DNA of 47,555 nt from an uncultured Bacillota bacterium. GTDB taxonomy: Bacteria > Bacillota > Clostridia > Peptostreptococcales > Anaerovoracaceae. The stretch lies in the NCBI GenBank assembly GCA_946546075.1, contig CAMNNV010000001.1, forward strand, positions 1 through 47,555, read 5' to 3'. Position 1 is the stretch's first letter. Every line of letters begins with the position of its first letter. Made by a program: the position numbers and the translations under genes. The notes under the pieces are model-generated. The model searched no databases. It saw nothing but the letters and a program-made list of their open reading frames with translations, and was not told the origin of the DNA. This document shows, in pieces, positions 1 to 6,828 of the stretch.

Positions 1-1
1 T

Positions 2-1378
2 GTCTTCTACCAGAATGAAAGATACCGGGTCGATGGCCATTTCGTCATCGGCGGCATCGCATTTTTCTTCCTGAATTTCCTGGGACTGGCGTTGTTCATC
101 CTTTTGCTGCTCACGGCACTTATCGAGACGGCGAGCCTGAGGGATCTCATTCTGAAGCATACCATCCCGGCAATGATGGTACCGATGGGACTTTTCATTT
201 TGACAGTGATCGCTGCAGCGGCAGGTTACGGACTTGGCGCAGCAACATTTTTCTATAATCTGGCGGAGGATCTGGCGGCATCCGCGATCATCGCAGTGAT
301 CGGTTCGCTTTTGCTGGATCAGGATCCCGCAGTAACAAGAGGCAATATATCGTTCAGCAAAGAAGGGAGCGACAACATGGGAAACAGAGATGATTCACCA
401 TTCACATCAGCAAATTCCGTACAGGCACCGGAAGGTTACCGCAACGTTGCACTTGTGATCATTTTTGGAGTGATCACATTCGGCATCTACCTTCTCTACT
501 GGGTCTACAAAGTATCCGAGCAGATCAACAGAGAACTCATGACGGGCAAGTCGCCGGCAGCGCAGATGCTACTGTTCATGTTCGTGCCGTTTTACAGCTG
601 GTACTGGATCTATACCATGTCTCAGAACATACGCGAGTTCAGCTACAGGAAGGGATATGATCAGGATTCAGTACTGCCTGCCATAAACCTGGTGATCAGT
701 ATCATAGGTTTTTCTATTGTATCGATCGCTGTGATGCAGGATATGCTCAACAAGGCAGTGGGTGAGAATGCAGGAAGTGCCTACAGGTATTCCCAGATGC
801 ACCAGGGCTATCAGGGCTACGATCAGGGGCAGTATCAGGGTGCGCAGCAGCAGGCACATCAGGAGCAGGCGGCGCAGAATACACAGAGTGCACAGAATAC
901 GCAGAGTACGCAGAGCGGGCAGGGCGCCCAGCAGCAGACATACCGTCAGGCCCGTCAGGCGACGGATGTCGGAGCCGGCTACTTTTATGCAGGGGCTCAG
1001 AGCGAAGTGCATGATGCCTATGAGGACGAAGCACCGGCTGCAGATTATGAAGATATGGCCGAATATGAAATGGTAGAGAAGCCATCCGATGAAGCGGAAG
1101 AGGCCGGATACCATGAGCATCAGTCAGAAGAAGAAGGAGAGTATCAGGTAATGGATGAACAGGAATCAGGAAGACTGGACCAGTCGATATACGATCTGGT
1201 AAACGAGATCGAAAGGGAGCAGTCGCCATTTGAGAAGCAAGAAGAGCCGCAGACCGAGGAGAAGACGGAAGAGACGAAGGTGCCGTACGACGAATTGCGG
1301 AAGCTCAAGGATCTTCTGGATGAGGGCATCATCACGCAGGAAGAGTTCGACCAGCTCAAGCAGAAATTCATCAAGTAG
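2..1378 (+). CDS. DUF4234 membrane protein with C-terminal SHOCT domain (5' end cut by window)
   Basis: The reading frame is open from base 2, so the gene starts outside the window. The visible part begins with three or so hydrophobic segments (about bases 40-330), followed by a DUF4234-like block of paired membrane helices with the family's aromatic YWVYK and WYWIY patches (about bases 430-750). Next comes a long Gln/Ala/Ser/Tyr-rich and then acidic low-complexity cytoplasmic tail, with repeated AQNTQS units. The last 30 residues (YDELRKLKDLLDEGIITQEE and on) are a typical SHOCT helix pair, which in other proteins mediates oligomerisation. The function is unknown; I infer a membrane-anchored scaffold. 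It ends in TAG, and a separate promoter for the next gene follows, so it is probably the last gene of its unit. Confidence 0.8.
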   Translation, partial: VFYQNERYRVDGHFVIGGIAFFFLNFLGLALFILLLLTALIETASLRDLILKHTIPAMMVPMGLFILTVIAAAAGYGLGAATFFYNLAEDLAASAIIAVIGSLLLDQDPAVTRGNISFSKEGSDNMGNRDDSPFTSANSVQAPEGYRNVALVIIFGVITFGIYLLYWVYKVSEQINRELMTGKSPAAQMLLFMFVPFYSWYWIYTMSQNIREFSYRKGYDQDSVLPAINLVISIIGFSIVSIAVMQDMLNKAVGENAGSAYRYSQMHQGYQGYDQGQYQGAQQQAHQEQAAQNTQSAQNTQSTQSGQGAQQQTYRQARQATDVGAGYFYAGAQSEVHDAYEDEAPAADYEDMAEYEMVEKPSDEAEEAGYHEHQSEEEGEYQVMDEQESGRLDQSIYDLVNEIEREQSPFEKQEEPQTEEKTEETKVPYDELRKLKDLLDEGIITQEEFDQLKQKFIK

Positions 1379-1422
1379 CAGGCAGTAGATTCCCAAAAGA
1401 ATCAAAATAAGGGTCAAAAGAC

Positions 1423-1451
1423 TTGACGTATCGGAGCGCGTTCCATAAAAT
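1423..1451 (+). promoter_or_regulatory. Promoter for the 68-residue membrane protein
   Basis: A TTGACG -35 (1423-1428) and a TAAAAT -10 (1446-1451) are separated by exactly 17 bases and lie 43 bases upstream of the ATG at 1494. This is a good sigma-A match seen directly in sequence; activity is inferred. Confidence 0.6.
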
Positions 1452-1493
1452 AGAAGATGTATCGCGACTCAGACGAAAGGATGGCATTATTAG

Positions 1494-1700
1494 ATGTTTA
1501 TACTTTTTATTGCTCTCGCAGGCGGCGTAGTGCTTCTTCTGCTGCTTCTGCGGAGCGTTGGTAAAAATACGAAATACAGGATCAAGAACGGAAGAGGTGT
1601 TGAGAAGTTCACTGAGATCGTTAAGGTGATCCTTCTCATTGAGACTGTTATATATATAGTCGTATTTGTAGTAGTAATCATAAAGACACTAGCTCTTTAA
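1494..1700 (+). CDS. Small two-helix membrane protein
   Basis: A 68-residue product with a hydrophobic N-terminal helix (residues 2-20), a short basic loop (RSVGKNTKYRIKNGRG), and a second hydrophobic helix (about 40-66). I do not recognise a family. It is supported as a real gene by its own promoter with 17-base spacing, an AAAGGA ribosome-binding sequence about 15 bases upstream, and a rho-independent terminator right after the stop. The positive-inside rule puts the loop in the cytoplasm and both ends outside. Such small proteins often accompany membrane enzymes, but no partner is evident: the upstream DUF4234 gene has its own stop, and the downstream gene is on the other strand. Confidence 0.6.
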   Translation: MFILFIALAGGVVLLLLLLRSVGKNTKYRIKNGRGVEKFTEIVKVILLIETVIYIVVFVVVIIKTLAL

Positions 1701-1706
1701 GAAAGA

Positions 1707-1733
1707 AGCGGACCCAGATTGGATCCGCTTTTT
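1707..1733. terminator. Rho-independent terminator between convergent genes
   Basis: AGCGGA at 1707-1712 pairs with TCCGCT at 1724-1729, with an additional CC/GG pair inside, and is followed by a short T run. It sits between the stop of the small membrane gene and the stop of the minus-strand phosphodiesterase. Confidence 0.65.
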
Positions 1734-1742
1734 GATTGCTTT

Positions 1743-2291
1743 TTAGAATCGGTCGCTGTACTGGATGAGGCTCCTGATGTAGCCTGTACGCGGTTTGCTT
1801 CCGCCTCCCATGACAGTGTTGTAATATACGATGGACGCTTCCAATGAATCTTCGCTTGTGCGAATGATGGCATAGGTCCCGCCGGAGCCGTCTCTTGGCA
1901 GCGACAGGCTTCCGGGATTCACAAAGCGTATGCCGTCGTACTCTTCTATGAGTGCGCAGTGGGTGTGCCCGAATACCGCTGCGATGCAGTCCTCCTCGCT
2001 AGCTTTGTACAATAGGTTCTGGAGGTCGTAGTCGACGTGCTGCATGTGTCCGTGGGTCACCAGGATGTTGCCGCACTCTGTTTCGACGATCTCGAAATCG
2101 CTGCTGCTCATGCTGCCGTCGCAGTTGCCTTTGACGCAGACGACCGGCACGTGGAATTCGTCCGAAAGATCCAGTCCGTCCCGCATGTAGTCTCCCGTGT
2201 GTATGATCAGATCGATATCCCGGAGTTTGCTCCAGATATCTCTGACTTTATTCAGTTTGCCGTGTGTATCTCCGATGACTAAAATTTTCAT
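1743..2291 (-). CDS. YfcE/MJ0936-type metallophosphoesterase
   Basis: A 182-residue calcineurin-like phosphoesterase of the small YfcE/MJ0936 group, which hydrolyses phosphodiesters with two bound metal ions (family knowledge; the physiological substrate is not known). All metal motifs are visible in order: GDTHG near the N-terminus, HTGD, KGNCD, THGH and GHTH, then the family's NPGS segment. The length is normal. The start is a plain ATG (MKILVIGDTHG); the upstream SD is weak. In many Clostridia this gene sits beside the rdgB/rph genes; here it stands alone and faces away from the MoaA-like/Fic-like unit. Confidence 0.88.
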   Translation of the reverse strand: MKILVIGDTHGKLNKVRDIWSKLRDIDLIIHTGDYMRDGLDLSDEFHVPVVCVKGNCDGSMSSSDFEIVETECGNILVTHGHMQHVDYDLQNLLYKASEEDCIAAVFGHTHCALIEEYDGIRFVNPGSLSLPRDGSGGTYAIIRTSEDSLEASIVYYNTVMGGGSKPRTGYIRSLIQYSDRF

Positions 2292-2329
2292 GAACCTAGT
2301 TTAGCATATAGCGGAGCCGTCAGCAAACA

Positions 2330-2358
2330 TTGACGAGAATTCTTTTATAAAGTACAAT
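2330..2358 (+). promoter_or_regulatory. Promoter of the MoaA-like/Fic-like unit
   Basis: TTGACG (2330-2335), a 17-base spacer and TACAAT (2353-2358) lie 35 bases before the ATG at 2393. Confidence 0.6.
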
Positions 2359-2392
2359 AATAAATGTAAACTTATGGATATGAGAGGCAGAA

Positions 2393-2818
2393 ATGAAAGA
2401 TAGTAATATATACGTTACAGATGGTCAGGACCTGGCCGAAAAAGCAGAAGAACTCAAAGCATCCGGTGTGACCGGAGTCACCGTAGTGGTAAACACATTC
2501 AATTTCACAAGATATAACAAGACGAATGATGGCAAGCATCTGCAGCCTGTGATCGACGGGATCAATGCAGCGAAGAAGCAGAAGATGGATGTAAGACTGA
2601 ATGTTGAGATCAAGGAAGGTTTCAATGAGGATGAAGTCATAGATTTCCTGCAGCTCACCTATCAGCATGATTACGACATCGTTTTCATGCCTACCATCAG
2701 TTATGATTTTCTGAAGAGTAAAATGCCGGCCCTGCGCAAGGTCAAAGACGACAGTGAAGGTGTGGAGTTTTACAAGTATCCCGGAGCTATTGGGAGAATA
2801 GGTTTTATCACGAATTAG
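2393..2818 (+). CDS. MoaA-core-like protein lacking all radical-SAM cysteines
   Basis: A 141-residue protein that aligns by eye with the middle of MoaA (GTP 3',8-cyclase), roughly MoaA residues 95-250. The N-terminal half has a degraded 'TTNG..L...A..L..AGL..V.VSLD' stretch (here VTDGQDLAEKAEELKASGVT). It is followed by the DGINAAKK helix, the LNVEIKEGFNEDEVIDFLQL segment, which matches MoaA's NVV..G.NDDEI.D strand-helix, and a C-terminal GRIGFIT that matches MoaA's 'G.IGFI'. MoaA's CxxxCxxC cluster and its C-terminal cluster are absent; the protein has no cysteine at all, so it cannot bind an Fe-S cluster. The SD is GAGAGG. The next gene starts 11 bases downstream, so the two are almost certainly co-transcribed. 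Function unknown; I infer a non-enzymatic or nucleotide-binding remnant. Confidence 0.7.
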   Translation: MKDSNIYVTDGQDLAEKAEELKASGVTGVTVVVNTFNFTRYNKTNDGKHLQPVIDGINAAKKQKMDVRLNVEIKEGFNEDEVIDFLQLTYQHDYDIVFMPTISYDFLKSKMPALRKVKDDSEGVEFYKYPGAIGRIGFITN

Positions 2819-2828
2819 GGAGAGTGTC

Positions 2829-3569
2829 ATGCAGCACGAGAAATTAAACAGCATGAGAAAACAGCTGGCAAATTATCTGAGATCAGATGAATTGCTGAGG
2901 AATGCGATCAAAGAGCTGAGTTCCAAGGACATGATCAGAGGGTCGCTGCTTGCCAGGAATGCGCATCACAGCCAGGTAAAGCTCGACGAGATCCTCGATG
3001 AAGGGGAGCTCCAGAGAGATCTGCCGGTCAAGGATTACGTATTCATACAGAATTTCAGAGATGTGGTCAGAGTCGGCATGGTATGCCTGGAGATGGGAAA
3101 TTACCTGGATAAGTACCTGCTGCTCAGTTCCTACAGGACACTGACAGGCGATCAGAGTGCATATTTCAGGAAGACGAATCCTGTGATCTACTCCATCAAT
3201 CATGTACCTGCCCATTCTCTTGACATAGAAGATAAGCTGGATGACTGCCTGAGGCGCGTGTACAGAGCCGATTCCGGAAACGACGTGGTACTCAAGGCCA
3301 TGTTCATCCACAACAAGATGATCGATATCTATCCTTTCGAGGAATACAGCATAGAGCTGGCCATATTCGCTATGAATTATTTCCTGATGGAGAATGGCCT
3401 CGTTCCGGTGAACATGCCGATCGACAGGCGCAGTTATCTGGAGATCGTAGGGGAGAACCTCAAGGGTCACAGGCAGGAAGAATTCTACGGATTCCTCCAG
3501 AAAGCCATTTACGATAAGATGGAGGGAACGCTCACAGCCTGCGAAGAGTATGTACGTGAAAACAAATAA
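2829..3569 (+). CDS. Fic-fold protein with lost catalytic motif (pseudo-Fic)
   Basis: A 246-residue protein with the layout of Fic/DOC AMP-transferases. An N-terminal segment (about residues 43-56, NAHHSQVKLDEIL) sits where Fic proteins carry the (S/T)xxxE(G/N) inhibitory helix. The Fic core follows at about 155-195, and the tail DRRSYLEIV...EEFYGFLQKAI matches the family's 'dR..Y...L....f..fi'. The catalytic HPFx(D/E)GNGR is replaced by YPFEEYSIE (residues 168-176): His is Tyr, and the Gly-Asn-Gly-Arg anion nest is gone. AMPylation by the known mechanism is therefore not expected. The SD GGGAGAG overlaps the end of the preceding gene. Function unknown; it probably works with the MoaA-like neighbour. 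A strong terminator follows. Confidence 0.7.
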   Translation: MQHEKLNSMRKQLANYLRSDELLRNAIKELSSKDMIRGSLLARNAHHSQVKLDEILDEGELQRDLPVKDYVFIQNFRDVVRVGMVCLEMGNYLDKYLLLSSYRTLTGDQSAYFRKTNPVIYSINHVPAHSLDIEDKLDDCLRRVYRADSGNDVVLKAMFIHNKMIDIYPFEEYSIELAIFAMNYFLMENGLVPVNMPIDRRSYLEIVGENLKGHRQEEFYGFLQKAIYDKMEGTLTACEEYVRENK

Positions 3570-3587
3570 TTAAGAAATGCAATAAAA

Positions 3588-3623
3588 GATCTGCCCGCAA
3601 TGAAGCGGGCAGATCCGTTTTTT
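3588..3623. terminator. Bidirectional rho-independent terminator
   Basis: An 11-bp perfect stem, GATCTGCCCGC (3588-3598) with GCGGGCAGATC (3605-3615), has a 6-base loop and is followed by eight T on the plus strand. It serves the pseudo-Fic unit and, in reverse, the converging argH. Confidence 0.85.
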
Positions 3624-4994
3624 TTATTTGGATTTTTTGATGGCCTCGAGCTGCGCTTTGACGCTCTCAAAGGATGTTGAGCCTTCTGATTTCTTGGCTC
3701 TTATGCAGCTTTCGGGATCGATGTTTTCGTAGATATCCTCATCGAATTTATCGGAGAACTCCTTGAGTTTCTCAAGCGGGATATCTTCGATAGCCGTGCT
3801 GTTCTGGATGCAGTACAGTACGATGTGACCGATGATCTCGTGGCAGTCGCGGAACGGGATCCCTTTGCGTACGAGGTAGTCGGCAGCATCCGTAGCGTTC
3901 ATGAATCCGTTCTTGACGGCGGCACGCATGGTGTCCTTATTGAAGGTGATGGTGCTGACCATCTCTGTGAAGATGCCGATGGATGCCTTCAGGGTATCTA
4001 CGGCATCGAATACTGGCGGCTTGTCTTCCTGCATATCCTTGTTGTATGCCAGCGGCAGGCTCTTCATGAGGGTGTAGAGGCTCAGCATATCGCCGTAAAC
4101 TCTTCCCGTCTTGCCTCGGATCAGCTCTGCCATATCAGGATTCTTCTTCTGTGGCATGATGCTGCTTCCCGTGCTGAAGGCATCGTCCATCTCGATGAAT
4201 CCGAACTCAGTGGAATTCCAGAGAATGAGCTCCTCGCAGAACCTCGAAAGATGCATCATGATGATGGATGCGCAGGAGAGGAATTCCAAAGCGAAATCTC
4301 TGTCGCTTACTGCGTCGATGCTGTTCGGGCAGACTCTGTCGAAACCCAGCTTCTCGGCGAGGAACTGTCTGTCCGTATTATAAGTGGTGCCGGCCAGTGC
4401 TCCGCTTCCCAGTGGGAGAGCATTCATCCTGGCTCTGCAGTCTGCCAGTCTCGATACGTCCCTTGAGAACATCTGATAGTACGCCAGCATGTAGTGAGCA
4501 AGCGTCACAGGCTGCGCCCTCTGCAGGTGCGTATAGCCCGGCATGATGGTTTCCTGATTCTTCTCTGCGATATCATACAAAGTGTCCCCGAGCTTCTCAA
4601 GAAGGGAGGAGATGATGTCGATCTCTTCTCTCATGTAAAGTCTGAAGTCTACGGCTACCTGATCGTTTCGGCTCCTTGCGGTGTGGAGCTTCTTGCCCGT
4701 ATCTCCGATGCGCTCCGTAAGGACGGTCTCGATGTTCATGTGGATGTCTTCACCCTCGATGGTGAATTCCACTTTGCCTGCTTCGATGTCTTCTTTGATC
4801 TGAGCCAGTGTCTCGGTGATGAGATCTGCCTCTTCCTGCGTCAGGATGCCCTGCTTGGCCAGCATCTGTGCGTGTGCCGTGCTCCCCTGGATATCCTGTG
4901 CGTAGAATCTCTGGTCGAACTGTATGGACGCATTGAATTCATTCGCTGATTGAGTGGCAGATTTCGTGAACCTGCCTTTCCACATTTTTGCCAT
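3624..4994 (-). CDS. argH: Argininosuccinate lyase
   Basis: The last step of arginine biosynthesis: argininosuccinate to arginine plus fumarate, as a cytoplasmic homotetramer. The 456-residue length is normal. The fumarase/aspartase-superfamily signature GSSIMPQKKNP is at residues 276-286 with the catalytic serine, and the TH pair (155-156) carries the general acid/base histidine. The N-terminal MWKGRF and LHTARSRNDQ motifs are diagnostic for ArgH. The ATG start is preceded on the minus strand by GGAG about 15 bases upstream. argG lies 1.8 kb away in the same orientation but is separated by the plus-strand AAA gene, so the two arginine genes are not one operon. A putative promoter shares its -35 with that AAA gene. 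Confidence 0.97.
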   Translation of the reverse strand: MAKMWKGRFTKSATQSANEFNASIQFDQRFYAQDIQGSTAHAQMLAKQGILTQEEADLITETLAQIKEDIEAGKVEFTIEGEDIHMNIETVLTERIGDTGKKLHTARSRNDQVAVDFRLYMREEIDIISSLLEKLGDTLYDIAEKNQETIMPGYTHLQRAQPVTLAHYMLAYYQMFSRDVSRLADCRARMNALPLGSGALAGTTYNTDRQFLAEKLGFDRVCPNSIDAVSDRDFALEFLSCASIIMMHLSRFCEELILWNSTEFGFIEMDDAFSTGSSIMPQKKNPDMAELIRGKTGRVYGDMLSLYTLMKSLPLAYNKDMQEDKPPVFDAVDTLKASIGIFTEMVSTITFNKDTMRAAVKNGFMNATDAADYLVRKGIPFRDCHEIIGHIVLYCIQNSTAIEDIPLEKLKEFSDKFDEDIYENIDPESCIRAKKSEGSTSFESVKAQLEAIKKSK

Positions 4995-5040
4995 TTCTTA
5001 TATATCTCCATTCTGTTTTTTGTCGTAAAAATACACAAAC

Positions 5041-5092
5041 ATAATACATGAAACAAGGCTTCGTTGCAAGGTCAGGAGTTGTCTGATATAAT
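5041..5092. promoter_or_regulatory. Divergent promoters sharing one palindromic -35 hexamer (argH / Lon-like AAA gene)
   Basis: TTGCAA at 5064-5069 is its own reverse complement. Reading right, 17 bases later is TATAAT (5087-5092), serving the AAA gene at 5124. Reading left, 17 bases away is ATAATA (5041-5046), which is TATTAT on the minus strand and serves argH. Both have ideal spacing. The arrangement is seen in sequence; mutual exclusion of the two polymerases is inferred. Confidence 0.6.
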
Positions 5093-5123
5093 CGTGTGGC
5101 AAGATCAGAAGAGGAGGGCAGAT

Positions 5124-6611
5124 ATGCCGGTATTTGATTTCAGTAAGACTCCGGAAAAAAACACGGATCCGATATGTACATACGAATTATTTTACTCTAA
5201 CGCTCACGAGATGGGATCTGAGAATCCTGTCCTCGTCATAGATAATACGAAGTGGAAATGGGAGGATCATGCCAAGGGCATGTTCACGAATCCCGTCAAG
5301 CGCACGAGCTTCGAGTTTGAAACGGAGACAGGCGTCTGGTCTGCGGACATCACACGCATCGATGCCAGATTCACAAGCCTCATCCAGTGGCTCGGCGAAA
5401 ACCATATCAATGTAAGCCTGACAGGCGTGAATACCGAGGACGGATATGCGGTTTTCGGTATCAACGAGATCGCATTTGGAGGCGGTACGAAGCTGTCTGC
5501 AGAGGACGGATTCCTCCAGTATATGATCGACAGACTCATTGCAGGAGATGCTCCTTCCGAGGAAGCCCTCGCAGGCGAAGAACTGATCCTGGAAGGGGAC
5601 GCCATGAAGCTTACGTCCATCCAGAGCATCACCGACTTCATCAAGTGCGCCGGGACGACTTTGCCTGACAACATCAGACTCTGGGCGAGCAGGAACCTGG
5701 CGGTTGCCAAGTCCAACGAGGTGACTGCGGCAGAGCGCCGTCACGCTCAGAGAGCACTGTCCATCATGCTCAACGTGCAGTGGAGGAACAACTATTTCGA
5801 GGCCATCGATCCTGTGGAAGCAAGGCGCATCCTGGACGAAGAACTCTACGGTATGGAGCCTGTGAAGCAGAGGATCATAGAGACGATCATCCAGATCAAC
5901 AGGACCCACACACTTCCTGCCTATGGTATCCTTCTCATCGGCCCTGCAGGGACCGGTAAATCACAGATCGCCTATGCAGTCGCAAGGATACTGAAACTCC
6001 CATGGACGACACTCGACATGAGTTCCATCAACGATCCGGAGCAGCTCACGGGAAGCTCCAGGATCTACTCCAACGCGAAGCCGGGCATGATCATGGAGGC
6101 CTTCTCTCATGCAGGAGAATCCAACCTGGTGTTCATCATCAACGAGCTGGACAAGGCCAACAGCGGCAAGGGTAGCGCCAATCCATCCGACGTGCTCCTG
6201 ACGCTCCTTGACAACCTGGGATTCACCGACAACTACATGGAGTGCATGATCCCGACATCCGGTGTATATCCTATCGCCACGGCAAACAGGAAGGAAGACA
6301 TCAGTGCACCGCTGCTCTCAAGATTCGCCATCATAGAGCTTCCGGACTACACCGATGAAGAAAAGAAGATCATATTCTCCGAGTACTCACTTCCGAAGGT
6401 CATCCGGAAGATGGGCCTCAAAGATGGGGAGTGCGAGGTCACCGAAGACGGTCTTGACGAGATCATCAGGGATCACAACGAGTCCGGCGGCATCAGAGAG
6501 CTGGAGCAGATCGCAGAACACATGGCCGCCAACGCTCTCTATCAGATCGAAGCAGAAGGCGCAAAGAACGTCGTGTTCGATGCAGAAGCCGTACGTAGGT
6601 TAATTAAATAA
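5124..6611 (+). CDS. Stand-alone Lon-like AAA+ ATPase without protease domain
   Basis: A 495-residue protein. The ATG at 5124 is chosen because GAGGAGGG lies just upstream and because an earlier in-frame TTG (5064) overlaps the promoter. Residues about 1-170 are an unrecognised N-terminal domain. Residues about 180-495 follow the Lon ATPase module: the AERRHAQRALSIMLN linker helices, RRILDEELYGMEPVKQRI, Walker A GPAGTGKS (273-280), a Lon-type IYSNAKPGMIMEAF stretch, the Walker B region LVFIINELDKA, sensor 1 TAN (Asn388), the arginine LLSRF (Arg400) and a Lon-like helical lid. It stops where Lon's Ser-Lys protease domain would begin. The Walker B aspartate is Asn340, although the following Glu341 is kept. 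The role is unknown; I infer an unfoldase or scaffold, perhaps with weak hydrolysis. Confidence 0.8.
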   Translation: MPVFDFSKTPEKNTDPICTYELFYSNAHEMGSENPVLVIDNTKWKWEDHAKGMFTNPVKRTSFEFETETGVWSADITRIDARFTSLIQWLGENHINVSLTGVNTEDGYAVFGINEIAFGGGTKLSAEDGFLQYMIDRLIAGDAPSEEALAGEELILEGDAMKLTSIQSITDFIKCAGTTLPDNIRLWASRNLAVAKSNEVTAAERRHAQRALSIMLNVQWRNNYFEAIDPVEARRILDEELYGMEPVKQRIIETIIQINRTHTLPAYGILLIGPAGTGKSQIAYAVARILKLPWTTLDMSSINDPEQLTGSSRIYSNAKPGMIMEAFSHAGESNLVFIINELDKANSGKGSANPSDVLLTLLDNLGFTDNYMECMIPTSGVYPIATANRKEDISAPLLSRFAIIELPDYTDEEKKIIFSEYSLPKVIRKMGLKDGECEVTEDGLDEIIRDHNESGGIRELEQIAEHMAANALYQIEAEGAKNVVFDAEAVRRLIK

Positions 6612-6701
6612 AAGCGATCCTTTCACAAAGCAGGAACTCTCAAGTGCTGGTGTGATGACTGTGTATTTTCCGCAGAAACAGCACTCGTTACCACGAATCA
6701 A

Positions 6702-6775
6702 TAATAAGAACATAAAATCCCGGGAACTGTCTGAGCCTTCAGGCGAGTTTTCCCGGGATTTGTTATGTTCTTTAT
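6702..6775. terminator. Long inverted repeat, likely bidirectional terminator
   Basis: The left arm (6702-6725) and right arm (6749-6775) match over about 24 positions with two or three small gaps. The core is AATCCCGGGAA/TTCCCGGGATT, extended by AAGAACATAA and its complement. It lies between the convergent AAA gene and argG. No long T run follows on the plus strand, so a simple intrinsic terminator is not certain. The rest of 6612-6828 shows no gene. Confidence 0.6.
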
Positions 6776-6828
6776 TGATGAGTGATGTAACGATCTGTTT
6801 TGAGGACCTTTACACAGTCATTGCACCA

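Noticed and set aside
668..1229. Long open frames on both strands opposite the DUF4234/SHOCT gene
   Set aside because: They are a by-product of the repetitive Gln-rich codons; no SD, and low-complexity Arg/Leu/Ser composition.
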